DNA from: Qipengyuania flava
Lineage (GTDB): Bacteria > Pseudomonadota > Alphaproteobacteria > Sphingomonadales > Sphingomonadaceae
Direction: 5' to 3'
Assembly: GCF_011762005.1 (NCBI RefSeq)
Contig: NZ_JAASQU010000004.1
Location: forward strand, 124,001 to 188,000
Length of the DNA stretch: 64,000 bases
Below are positions 7,530 through 15,272 of this stretch, piece by piece (position 1 is the first letter of the stretch; every line of letters begins with the position of its first letter). The position numbers were made by a program, and so were the translations under genes. The notes below the pieces were generated by a model. The model was given only the letters and a program-made list of their open reading frames with translations, did not search any database and was not told the DNA's origin.

Positions 7530-8668
7530 GTGTATTTATCCGCGATGCGGTCCGCACCCCGCGCGGCAAGGCGCGGCCCGATGGCGGCCTCGCCGCGCTG
7601 CAACCACACGAACTGGTCACCGGGCTGGTCGACGGTCTCGAAGCCCGCGGGGCCGATCCGCGCAGCGTCGACCAGTTCACGCTGGGCGCGGTCGGGCAGA
7701 TCGGCGAGCAGGGCGGCCACCCGGCCATGGTCGCGAAGATGTACGCCGGACTGGGCGACGGATGCGTGGTCCACTCGCTCAACAACTTCTGCGCCTCGGG
7801 TCTTTCGGCAATCGGGCTCGCCGCCAATGCGATCGCGGCAGGGCAGGCACGTGAAGCGCTCGCAGGCGGGGTCGAGATGATGAGCCGCGTGCCCTTCATG
7901 GCGGATCGCGCCGACTATTATACGGCTGCCGACCTCCCACCGCTGCGCCGCTATATTCCCGTAGGTCTGGCGGCCGATCTTCTAGCCGAAGACGAACGTG
8001 TTGCCCGCGAGGCCATGGACAGTGCCGCGGAACGTTCGCAGCGTTTGGCCGCCTCCGCAGAGGCGCATCCCTCCTTAAATGCCAGCCGGATCGCATTGAA
8101 CGGGCTGGACCGCGACGAGGCCGTGCGCCCGACGACGATCGAGAAGCTCGCTGCGCTACCGCCCGCATTCGGCGAGTGGGGCCGCGAATATGCCGATGCG
8201 CTGCAACGCACCGCGGTGCATTCGCACACGGTCGCGCATGCACCGCCGATGGTCGATGGCGCTGCACTGGCCCTCTTGTCGAGCGATCCACACAATGCGC
8301 GCGCACGGATCGTGGGTTTTGCCGAAGCCGGAGGCGATCCGCGGGCATCGCTGACCGCAGGCTTCACTGCGATGGAAAAGGCACTCGAACGCGCAGGCCT
8401 AACGCTGTCCGACATGGACCGCATCGAATTCATGGAAGCTTTCGCGGTCACGATTGCCAAGTTCCTGCGTGATTACCCGGTCGATCCCGAACGGGTTAAC
8501 GTGTCGGGTGGGCACCTCGCCAAGGGCCACCCGATGGGCGCTACCGGCGCAATCCTTACCTCGACCTTGCTCGACGTTCTCGACGCGGCACAGGGGCGTT
8601 ACGGACTGGTCGTCAGTACCGGCGCACAGGGCGTGGGCGCGGCCATGGTGGTGGAGCGCCTCGCGTGA
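7526..8668 (+). CDS. Thiolase (acetyl-CoA acyltransferase family), C-terminal cysteine replaced
   Basis: 380 residues, about normal for a degradative thiolase. The acylated cysteine is C89 in NNFCASGLSA, the third-helix motif MEAFA is present, and the histidine motif reads GGHLAKGHPMGATGA. The second catalytic cysteine, normally in a C-x-G-x-G context near the C-terminus, is missing: the equivalent segment reads VVSTGAQGVGAAM. This may mean an altered proton relay or a different condensing or cleaving reaction. Expected role: CoA-dependent release of an acetyl or acyl unit at the end of a beta-oxidation-like sequence. The start overlaps the upstream stop (ATGA) and the stop overlaps the next start (GTGA). 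Confidence 0.85.
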   Translation: MSVFIRDAVRTPRGKARPDGGLAALQPHELVTGLVDGLEARGADPRSVDQFTLGAVGQIGEQGGHPAMVAKMYAGLGDGCVVHSLNNFCASGLSAIGLAANAIAAGQAREALAGGVEMMSRVPFMADRADYYTAADLPPLRRYIPVGLAADLLAEDERVAREAMDSAAERSQRLAASAEAHPSLNASRIALNGLDRDEAVRPTTIEKLAALPPAFGEWGREYADALQRTAVHSHTVAHAPPMVDGAALALLSSDPHNARARIVGFAEAGGDPRASLTAGFTAMEKALERAGLTLSDMDRIEFMEAFAVTIAKFLRDYPVDPERVNVSGGHLAKGHPMGATGAILTSTLLDVLDAAQGRYGLVVSTGAQGVGAAMVVERLA

Positions 8669-9603
8669 GCCGCGCCGACTTGCGCAAGCTGCGCCTCCCG
8701 GTGATGGCAGCGCCGATGTTCCTCGTCAGCGGTCCCGATATGGTGATCGCCGCCGCGCGCTCGGGGATCGCGGGTGCCTTCCCCACCCCCAATTGCCGCA
8801 CCGCCGACGAGCTCGACCGCTGGATGGAGCAGATTGCGCAGGAAACGGCCGATGCGCCGGGCACCTGGGCGGCCAATCTGGTGACCCATTCATCGAACGC
8901 GCGACTGGCCGACGACCTCGCGCTGGTGGCCAAGCACAAGCCACCGATCGTCATCACCGCGCTTGGCAGCCCTGCCCCGGCGATCGACCTAGTCCACGAT
9001 TACGGCGGCATCGTTCTCGCCGATGTGGTAGACGAAAGGCTCGGCCGCAAAGCCGCTGCTGCCGGCGCGGACGGCCTGGTGGCCGTGGCCAGCGGGGCCG
9101 GTGGTCATACCGGCTCGCTCTCGCCCTTCGCCTTCATATCCTCGCTACGGCAGTTCTTCGACGGGGTGATCTGCGTCGGCGGAGCGATTGCCGATGGTGC
9201 GGGCGTGGCCGGTGCCGTCGCGGCGGGAGCCGATCTCGTCTATCTCGGCACACGGTTCATCGCCGCCGAGGAAAGCCTCGCCGATCCTGCCTACAAGCAG
9301 ATGGTGGTCGATGCGCGCGCGGCCGACCTCGTCGTCAGCGCGGCGATTACCGGCACACCCGCGAGCTGGCTGAAGGCCTCGCTTGCCAGCGCCGGGTACG
9401 ATCCCGACGATCTCGGCAAGTCGGCCACGCGCGATTACGGCGGCGATCCCGCAAAGAAATGGCGCGATCTGTGGGCGGCCGGGCAAGGCCTGCATGCGGT
9501 CAGCGAAATCGCCCCGCTGGCCCGTATCGTAGACGAACTCGAAACGGGGTGGACAGCCGCGTGCCGCCGCCTTGCAGCATTTGGAGACAAGAATGACACC
9601 TAA
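8665..9603 (+). CDS. Nitronate monooxygenase / 2-nitropropane dioxygenase-like flavoprotein
   Basis: 312 residues beginning with GTG at 8665. LRLPVMAAPMFLVSGPDMVIAAARSG is the family start (TIM barrel, first strand with APM), and the FMN-phosphate/active-site segment SGAGGHTG with a histidine is present near residue 150, followed by GGAIADGAG and the family segment YLGTRFIAAEES. Proteins with this annotation include true nitronate monooxygenases but also FMN-dependent enoyl-reductase-like enzymes; inside a CoA-dependent catabolic operon the latter type of chemistry is as likely. It overlaps both neighbours (4 bases upstream, 11 bases downstream). Confidence 0.85.
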   Translation: MSRADLRKLRLPVMAAPMFLVSGPDMVIAAARSGIAGAFPTPNCRTADELDRWMEQIAQETADAPGTWAANLVTHSSNARLADDLALVAKHKPPIVITALGSPAPAIDLVHDYGGIVLADVVDERLGRKAAAAGADGLVAVASGAGGHTGSLSPFAFISSLRQFFDGVICVGGAIADGAGVAGAVAAGADLVYLGTRFIAAEESLADPAYKQMVVDARAADLVVSAAITGTPASWLKASLASAGYDPDDLGKSATRDYGGDPAKKWRDLWAAGQGLHAVSEIAPLARIVDELETGWTAACRRLAAFGDKNDT

Positions 9604-9979
9604 GGAAATCGAACAGTTTGCCACCCATTTCGTCGACACCGTGCAGCGCGGCGATGCCGAAGCGATGCGCGCCTGCTACGCGACCGACGGCGTGATCTGG
9701 CACAACACCGACGGCAAGGAGCAGTCGGTCGACGAGAATATCGCCGTTCTCAAATGGTTCGTCGAAACGCTGCCTGACCGCACGTATACCGTGCAGCGCC
9801 GCGAAGTGATCCCCAACGGCTTCGTCCAGCAACATGTGCTCTCGGCGACGCTGCCCGATGGCAAGAAATGGGCAATGGATGCCTGCGTCGTCGTCACGAT
9901 GGAAGGCGGCAAGATCAAGCGGCTCGACGAGTATCTCGACAGTGCCAAGGGAGCGCAGTTGCGCGAATTCGGACGCTGA
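9593..9979 (+). CDS. SnoaL/NTF2-fold protein
   Basis: 128 residues, no signal peptide. The pattern THFVDTVQRGDAEAMRACYATDGVIWHN, followed by a strand-rich half ending in GGKIKRLDEYLDS, is that of SnoaL-like NTF2-fold proteins. The ATG at 9593 has a GGAGA sequence 5-9 bases upstream and overlaps the end of the flavoprotein gene. It is the last gene of the plus-strand operon and is followed by a strong terminator. The role is unknown; it may be an isomerase, a hydratase or a ligand-binding accessory for the same intermediate handled by the operon. Confidence 0.75.
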   Translation: MTPKEIEQFATHFVDTVQRGDAEAMRACYATDGVIWHNTDGKEQSVDENIAVLKWFVETLPDRTYTVQRREVIPNGFVQQHVLSATLPDGKKWAMDACVVVTMEGGKIKRLDEYLDSAKGAQLREFGR

Positions 9980-10002
9980 CCCGAACGCCTCGAAGGCGAA
10001 GC

Positions 10003-10040
10003 AAAACGCCCCGGCCGCGCTTGAGCGACCGGGGCGTTTT
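10003..10040. terminator. Strong bidirectional rho-independent terminator
   Basis: AAAACGCCCCGG and CCGGGGCGTTTT form a perfect 12-bp stem with a 14-base loop. The right arm ends in TTTT followed by CTTT on the plus strand, and the left arm gives a T-run on the minus strand. It separates the plus-strand operon ending at 9979 from the convergent operon ending at 10061. Confidence 0.9.
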
Positions 10041-10060
10041 CTTTGGCTGCTGCAAGGCGG

Positions 10061-10855
10061 TCAGGCGCGTTTGTGGAACCACGGGACGAAGCCCGATGTG
10101 CGCGCGACATAATCCGCATAGCCCGGCTTGGTTCGCGTCATCTTGCCTTCGATGGTTGGCGCGCCAGACCACTTTGCCAGGGTCCAGGTCAGCAGCATCG
10201 GCCCGACGACACTCCACAGGCCGGTCGATGTTTCGGCGGCGACCAGCCAGATGCCCCACCATGCACAGGCATCACCGAAGTAATTGGGGTGACGGGTGTA
10301 GCGCCACAGCCCGCGATCCATCACTTGCCCCTGGTTCTCCGGATTGCGCTTGAACCGTACGAGCTGCAGGTCGCCGACCGTCTCGAACAACGTCCCGAAC
10401 AGGCTGAGGCAAGCACCGGCTACGGCCAGCGCCCCAAGCGGCGGGGCTGCATCGACCTGTCCGAGCTGTGCGGGCAGGCAGACCACGAAGAGCAGCGGCG
10501 CCTGTGTTGCGAAGACCAGCAGCATGCTTGCCTTGGCAAAGGACCAGCCGCGCCGTTCCTGCGCCTTGCCCAGCATCGCGACATAGCGCCGATCGGACCC
10601 GTGATCGCGCCACCGCCAGAGCATGTAGCTGCCGAGCCGCACGCCCCAGATCGACGCGAGGACGAGGATCAGAAGCTTGCGGTCGGGATGGCCGGTGGCG
10701 AGCAGATAGCTGGTCACCGCCACTACCACCATGCCGAAGCCCCAGAAGCTGTCGACCGAAGTTACGTCTCGTGTTCGCAGGCAGATGGCCCACAGCGTCA
10801 GAAAGCACGTGACAAGCACGGCCGCATTAATTGCCAAAAGGCTCCAGACCGACAT
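10061..10855 (-). CDS. DUF1295 integral membrane protein (steroid 5-alpha-reductase-like)
   Basis: 264 residues with about seven hydrophobic segments. The family signature is clear in the C-terminal half: RFKRNPENQGQVMDRGLWR, then YTRHPNYFGDACAWWG, the same NADPH/SAM-site-like RHPNY(F) motif shared by isoprenylcysteine methyltransferases and steroid reductases. It probably reduces or methylates a hydrophobic substrate at the inner membrane; which one is unknown. It is the last gene of the minus-strand operon thiolase-NTF2-ligase-DUF1295, 18 bases after the ligase stop. Confidence 0.8.
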   Translation of the reverse strand: MSVWSLLAINAAVLVTCFLTLWAICLRTRDVTSVDSFWGFGMVVVAVTSYLLATGHPDRKLLILVLASIWGVRLGSYMLWRWRDHGSDRRYVAMLGKAQERRGWSFAKASMLLVFATQAPLLFVVCLPAQLGQVDAAPPLGALAVAGACLSLFGTLFETVGDLQLVRFKRNPENQGQVMDRGLWRYTRHPNYFGDACAWWGIWLVAAETSTGLWSVVGPMLLTWTLAKWSGAPTIEGKMTRTKPGYADYVARTSGFVPWFHKRA

Positions 10856-10873
10856 CGATTCCCCCGAAATGAT

Positions 10874-12676
10874 TCAGATTGCCCGCACACTCGCGGGCGG
10901 TTCGTCGGCGAACAATGCGTCCACCTGTGATTTGCGGTTGTCGAGCACCGCACGCCGATTGATCGTCCCCTTGTCGGAGATTTCGTTGGCATCGGCGGTG
11001 GGAGGCGTCTCGAGCAGGGTCACGCGCCTGATCTTGGCGGATCCGCCTCGCTGACCCTCGTTGAATTCCGCCAGCTTGGCAGCGATCGCGTCGAGCGAGG
11101 TACCGGGCTTCGGCCATGCGAGGAGACCGAGAAACGGAGCACCATCATCCGCAAGGACGATCTCCGCCAGTTCTTCGTTCAGCGCCTTGAGCAATTTGTC
11201 GCGCATCTGGCCGCCATAGACCCAGGTGCCGTTCGACAGCTTGAACTCCTCCGCCATGCGCCCGGCGAAGGCAAGGCCTTGCGCGGGATCGTCGCGATCG
11301 TGGAACACCACCAGATCGCCCGTGCGATAATACCCTTCCTCGTCGAAGGCGGCGGCGGTCTTCTCGGGCTCGTCCAGATAGCCCTGCATCAGCATCGGCC
11401 CGCGCAACCGCGCTTCGTAGCGTTCGCCGGTCGGCACCAGTTTCATTTCGACCCCGGGCCCCGGCAGGCCGATCCCGACCTTGTCGGTTTCGAAATGGAT
11501 GGCGCAGCACCCCGATACGGTCTCGGTCATGCCATAGCCCGTCGTCATATGAATGCGGTGGCCCGTTGCCGCGACCGCGTGTTGCTGCAGCCGATCGTAG
11601 ACGTGCTGCGGCAAACCTGCCCCGCCATAGAGCATCAGGCGCATGTCCCTGAAGAATGTGTCGCGCAATTGCGGGTCGCCCTCCATCGCCTCGACCAGCA
11701 TCGCATAGCCCAGCGGAACGTTGTTGAAATAGGGCACGCTCTTGTCGCGCAGATTGGCGATGCTTTTCTCGAACAGGCCCGGCGCCGGCTTGCCCGCATC
11801 GATATGCAGCGTGCCGCCGAGGATAAAGCCAGCCCGCAGCACGCTGGCACCCGCTGCGTGGTGCCAAGGCAACCAATCGAGCATGATGTCGTCCCAGCCC
11901 GCTGCGCGGCCGATCAGTCCGACGCCTTGCGCCGTGTTCGCGGCGAGCGCGTCGAGCGACTGGACCACCACCTTGGGCAACCCGGTCGAGCCGGAAGTCA
12001 TCATATATTGCGCGGGTACCGAGGGATCGATGTCCTCGATCGCCTGGTCGACTGCGGGGGTAGTCTCGGTAGCGAAGAGCGTGTCGAGCGCGGTCGCGTC
12101 ACCCCCGAACACTTCCGGCTCTTGCGCAATGATCGCGACATCGCCGCCGACAGCCTCGAGGGCAGCGGCATAGGGTTTCAGCGAATCGCAATAGATCGCC
12201 GCTGGATCGACCTTGGCGAAAACATGGTTCAACCGGGCATGATCGCCACCCGCGAGGCCGTAGGCAGGGCTGACAGGGCACAGGATCGTGCCGGTCGCAA
12301 AGGCAGCATAGCTGAGTGCTGCGACTGCAATGCTGTTCTCCGCCATTACAACCAGCACCGATCCGCGCGGCAGATTGTCGAGCATCCATTGCGCAGCCGA
12401 GCGAACATGGGAGGCCATGTCGGAAAAGGAAGCATAGTTCCATTCGCCATCGGCACCACGTTCGGCCAGCGCGGGCGCGTCCTGCAATTTCGCCGCCGTG
12501 GCAAGAAACGCTCGCGCCAGATTGCCGTCGATCATGTCCAGTTTCTGGCGTGTCTTCAGCCGGATAACCCCGGCCTCATCCTCAGATATATCGAGGTCGA
12601 CGGGGAGGAATTCGGCGTGGCGGAAGGGCGCATCGCGCCAGTTCGCGGGTGCCGCGATGATATCGTCCCGGGTCAC
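10874..12676 (-). CDS. Feruloyl-CoA synthetase-like AMP-dependent ligase
   Basis: 600 residues, the characteristic length of feruloyl-CoA synthetases. Seen motifs: YMMTSGSTGLPKVV (phosphate loop), TTGYGMTETVSGC, YRTGDLVVF and a C-terminal domain with LSNGTWVYGGQMRD, which in this branch replaces the usual GR-x-K-E hinge context. The long N-terminus with TRQKLDMIDGNLARAFL is also typical of the feruloyl branch. It would convert ferulate, coumarate or a related acid to the CoA ester using ATP. The start is GTG at 12676, overlapping the NTF2-like stop (GTGA). The exact substrate is inferred from family resemblance, not shown. Confidence 0.82.
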   Translation of the reverse strand: MTRDDIIAAPANWRDAPFRHAEFLPVDLDISEDEAGVIRLKTRQKLDMIDGNLARAFLATAAKLQDAPALAERGADGEWNYASFSDMASHVRSAAQWMLDNLPRGSVLVVMAENSIAVAALSYAAFATGTILCPVSPAYGLAGGDHARLNHVFAKVDPAAIYCDSLKPYAAALEAVGGDVAIIAQEPEVFGGDATALDTLFATETTPAVDQAIEDIDPSVPAQYMMTSGSTGLPKVVVQSLDALAANTAQGVGLIGRAAGWDDIMLDWLPWHHAAGASVLRAGFILGGTLHIDAGKPAPGLFEKSIANLRDKSVPYFNNVPLGYAMLVEAMEGDPQLRDTFFRDMRLMLYGGAGLPQHVYDRLQQHAVAATGHRIHMTTGYGMTETVSGCCAIHFETDKVGIGLPGPGVEMKLVPTGERYEARLRGPMLMQGYLDEPEKTAAAFDEEGYYRTGDLVVFHDRDDPAQGLAFAGRMAEEFKLSNGTWVYGGQMRDKLLKALNEELAEIVLADDGAPFLGLLAWPKPGTSLDAIAAKLAEFNEGQRGGSAKIRRVTLLETPPTADANEISDKGTINRRAVLDNRKSQVDALFADEPPASVRAI

Positions 12677-13176
12677 TGCGCGGGCCGCCCGACCAGTTCG
12701 CGGACATGTTCTGGCCAGCCTTCCCCGGCCTTCTGACGATCGATCGTTCCCCGGTCGACATAGTCGCGCCAGCCGCTGATCTTGTCGCCGCGGAACTCGA
12801 TCACGCCCGCATAGGGGGCTGCGATGTCGATTCCGTCGAGGCTGGTATAGTCATCCACCCCTTCAACGAACAGGCGGTCGGCGGTTTCCGAATGGTGGAA
12901 GATGCGCCAACGCACTTCGCTGATATTGGCACCGAAGGCTTCGATGAAGGCGCGGGCTTCGGCCTTGCCGCGGGCAGGCGGTGCGATCGCGGCGGCGTAG
13001 TGCCAGACCACGTCGTCGGTCATTGCGCCGAGCACGGCCTTGATATCCTTGCGTTTCCAGGCATCGATAACCGACTGGAATTGCTGCATGCGTGTCATGG
13101 GGCGGCTCCTTGCAAGTGCCGGAAGGGGAACGGAAAGTAGTGCGAGAGCGGCAAGAAGACCGCGGCGCGCGATCAT
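12673..13176 (-). CDS. NTF2-fold, limonene-1,2-epoxide-hydrolase-like protein with export signal
   Basis: 167 residues. Residues 1-23 (MIARRGLLAALALLSVPLPALA) form a signal peptide with an RR pair, which may indicate Tat export but lacks a full Tat consensus. The mature part MQQFQSVIDAWKRKDIKAVLGAMTDDVVWHY and VIEFRGDKISGWRDYVDRGTID resembles epoxide hydrolases of the limonene type, which use an Asp-Arg-Asp triad; candidate Arg and Asp residues are in the second segment. The ATG at 13176 overlaps the thiolase stop by 4 bases, which supports the long start with the signal peptide rather than the internal ATG at residue 27. Confidence 0.72.
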   Translation of the reverse strand: MIARRGLLAALALLSVPLPALARSRPMTRMQQFQSVIDAWKRKDIKAVLGAMTDDVVWHYAAAIAPPARGKAEARAFIEAFGANISEVRWRIFHHSETADRLFVEGVDDYTSLDGIDIAAPYAGVIEFRGDKISGWRDYVDRGTIDRQKAGEGWPEHVRELVGRPAQ

Positions 13177-14402
13177 GCGGCTTGCGCGTTTTCGACCACG
13201 AAGCTCGCTGTGGTCGTGGTCGAACCGCCGATGTTGAGCGTCTGGACGCGTTTGGCCCCCTCGACCTGGTAATCGCCAGCGGTGCCCGTGACCTGCTTGT
13301 GCGCGTCGAGCAGCATGCGCACCCCGGTCGCGCCGACCGGGTGCCCGAGCCCGATAAGACCGCCCGAGGCGTTGATCGGCAGGCGCCCGCCGATCTCGAT
13401 GACGCCTTCCTCGATCGCCTTCCAGCTTTCACCGGGCGCGGTCAGGCCAAGGTGGTCGATCGCCATATATTCGGTCATCGCGAAACAATCGTGGGTTTCG
13501 ATCGCGTCGATCTGTGCAAGATCGATCCCCGCACGCTCGCGCGCCTCCAGTATGGCGCGCCGGACTTGCGGAAAAACATAGGTCTCGTCCGCGCTGGCCT
13601 TGAGCTTCGAACGATAGGAAAGCGGTGCCGAACGGTGTCCCCAGCCAGCGATCCGCGACAGGCTTTCGACCGAGCGCCCCTGCTTGCGCGCCCATTCGGC
13701 CGCCCACTCATCGGAGGCGAGGAAGATCACCGCCGCACCATCGGTTACCTGCCCGCAATCCATCTTGCGCGTGCGTCCCTCCACGACAGGGTTCGCCTCG
13801 TCGCAGGCGGTGAAGCTCTTGTCGGTGAACTGCCAGCCGCGTGTCTGCGCGTTGGGATTGCGCCGGCCATTGGCGAAATTGACCTGCGAAATCTGCATCA
13901 GATGCGCATAGTCCAGCCCGTATCGCTTCTCGTATTCCTCGGCGAGATCGCTGAACGCGCGCGGCCAGGGGAACACCGCGTCCTGCAGTTCGTGCCCTTG
14001 CCAGATCGCCGCGCCCAGGTTCTCCGCGGCCTGCTGTCCGGGGACATTGCGCATCAGTTCGATGCCCAGCACGCAGGCGGTGTCGTAACGCCCGGCCTCG
14101 ATCTCGGCAGAGGCAGCGAGAACCGCCATCGAGCCGCTGGCGCAAGCTGCCTCGTGACGCGAGGTCGGCAGGCCGTCGAGTTCGGGGTGAACCTGCGCGA
14201 ACAGTCCGCCAAGCAGGCCTTGCTTGGCGAACATATCGGCGACGAAATTGCCCACATGTCCGGTCTGGATATCGGAAGGCTCGAGCCCGGTTTCTTCCAG
14301 CCCGCGCGCCAGCGCCTCGGCGAAGCCGTCGGCAATCTCATTGCCTTCCCTCGCCCAATTACGCGAAAAATCGCTCTGCCAGCCGCCGATAATCGTGACC
14401 AT
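13173..14402 (-). CDS. SCP-x/SCP2-type thiolase
   Basis: 409 residues. The acyl-enzyme cysteine is C87 in HEAACASGSMA. The segment IETHDCFAMTEY is the HDCF signature of SCP2-type thiolases, and GGLIGLGHPVGATGVR supplies the catalytic histidine. These enzymes cleave branched or sterol-like 3-ketoacyl-CoA esters, or act in aryl-CoA pathways. I chose ATG 14402 because the AGGAGAGG ribosome site lies 9 bases upstream; it would be too close to the alternative ATG at 14411. It is the first gene of the minus operon 14402-10061, with the 18-bp motif 30 bases upstream. Confidence 0.85.
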   Translation of the reverse strand: MVTIIGGWQSDFSRNWAREGNEIADGFAEALARGLEETGLEPSDIQTGHVGNFVADMFAKQGLLGGLFAQVHPELDGLPTSRHEAACASGSMAVLAASAEIEAGRYDTACVLGIELMRNVPGQQAAENLGAAIWQGHELQDAVFPWPRAFSDLAEEYEKRYGLDYAHLMQISQVNFANGRRNPNAQTRGWQFTDKSFTACDEANPVVEGRTRKMDCGQVTDGAAVIFLASDEWAAEWARKQGRSVESLSRIAGWGHRSAPLSYRSKLKASADETYVFPQVRRAILEARERAGIDLAQIDAIETHDCFAMTEYMAIDHLGLTAPGESWKAIEEGVIEIGGRLPINASGGLIGLGHPVGATGVRMLLDAHKQVTGTAGDYQVEGAKRVQTLNIGGSTTTTASFVVENAQAA

Positions 14403-14432
14403 GAACCTCATCCTCTCCTGTTGGACAAAGGC

Positions 14433-14450
14433 TAGGTTCGATTATGAAAG
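14433..14450 (-). promoter_or_regulatory. 18-bp promoter-proximal motif, copy 2
   Basis: Read toward the thiolase gene this is CTTTCATAATCGAACCTA, 17 of 18 identical to copy 1 at 222-239. It is 30 bases upstream of the thiolase start codon. Two copies bracket the catabolic island, each ahead of a minus-strand operon. Confidence 0.5.
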
Positions 14451-14479
14451 TTGTCGAGTCCTTTTATGCAACGCATGAC

Positions 14480-14511
14480 AAAAGCGGAGACGCCGCGCGG
14501 TCTTCCGCGCG
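14480..14511 (-). terminator. Possible terminator downstream of tRNA-Ser
   Basis: CGCGCGG, loop TCTT, CCGCGCG (14494-14511) is a perfect 7-bp stem-loop, about 100 bases after the tRNA 3' end. On the minus strand a TTTT run follows it at 14480-14483, but 10 bases after the stem, so this is a tentative call. Confidence 0.35.
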
Positions 14512-14613
14512 ACAAGGGTCGAACATACCCATGCCGCCATTCAGGCAAAACGCGAATGGTCCCGCCCACTGCCTACGCATGTCAGGTGGATCAAAAGTCT
14601 GAGGAAAGGCCCG

Positions 14614-14703
14614 TGGCGGAGAGGGTGGGATTCGAACCCACGATACGGTTGCCCGTATACCGCATTTCGAGTGCGGCGCATTCGACCTCTCTGCCACCTC
14701 TCC
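14614..14703 (-). tRNA. tRNA-Ser (anticodon CGA)
   Basis: A 90-base class II tRNA including an encoded CCA. The acceptor stem GGAGAGG pairs with CCTCTCC, the anticodon stem CCGCA/TGCGG encloses the loop CTCGAAA (anticodon at 14667-14669), a long variable arm pairs TATACGG-type sequence, and GGTTCGAATCC is the T-loop. It sits between the catabolic island and hspQ. No integrase or duplicated 3' end was seen nearby. Confidence 0.97.
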
Positions 14704-14864
14704 GCATTGTCGGGTGCGCTTGCGGGCCTGGGGCCCCGGTCGAAGCGAGCGCGCCGATTAGCCGAGCGCCTGCAGCTTGCCAAGCCCCTTTTCGAGAGAA
14801 TTCGGGGGATCGATCCCGCGCGGCCATTGTAAGCGCGCGCGCAGCCACCATATCATCGCTACTC

Positions 14865-15245
14865 ATGGAACGAGCACAATATTTCTCCGCCCAGGCCGGT
14901 CGCACCATCGATGTCCCCCGCCGCGTGAAAAGCCGCTTCGCCATTGGCGATGTGGTGAAACACCGCGTGTTCGATTTTCGCGGCGTGATCTTCGATATCG
15001 ACCCCGTTTTCGCCAATAGCGACGAATGGTACGAGGCGATCCCAGAAGACATCCGGCCCGATCGCAATCAACCGTTCTACCACCTGCTCGCCGAGAGCGA
15101 GGACAGCGACTACGTTGCCTATGTCAGCCAGCAGAACCTGATCGGCGATTCGATTTCGGGCCCGGTTTCGCACCCGGACGTGCACCAGTATTTCGAGCAG
15201 TTCGAGAACGGGCGCTACCGGATGCGGCAGAGCCTGACGCACTGA
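14865..15245 (+). CDS. hspQ: Heat shock protein HspQ (YccV-like)
   Basis: 126 residues, slightly longer than the ~105-residue E. coli protein. The HspQ core is plain: AKFAIGDVVKHRVFDFRGV-like sequence (here RFAIGDVVKHRVFDFRGVIF), DPVFANSDEWYEAIP, NQPFYHLLAE and AYVSQQNLIGD. HspQ is a small beta-barrel protein that acts as a specificity-enhancing factor for Lon and was also described as binding hemimethylated DNA. The ATG at 14865 starts about 20 residues before the conserved domain. The gene is monocistronic, with the next gene convergent. Confidence 0.93.
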   Translation: MERAQYFSAQAGRTIDVPRRVKSRFAIGDVVKHRVFDFRGVIFDIDPVFANSDEWYEAIPEDIRPDRNQPFYHLLAESEDSDYVAYVSQQNLIGDSISGPVSHPDVHQYFEQFENGRYRMRQSLTH

Positions 15246-15272
15246 TGGCGCCCGCTTTGCGGCGTGCAGGGC

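Noticed and set aside
14614..14703. tRNA-Ser at the edge of the catabolic island as an integration site
   Set aside because: No integrase, no direct repeat of the tRNA 3' end and no clear change in base composition was found; a tRNA near an island is not evidence enough.
14451..14864. Long upstream in-frame extension of hspQ across the tRNA-Ser gene
   Set aside because: It would translate through a complete tRNA; the HspQ domain and a good ATG begin at 14865.
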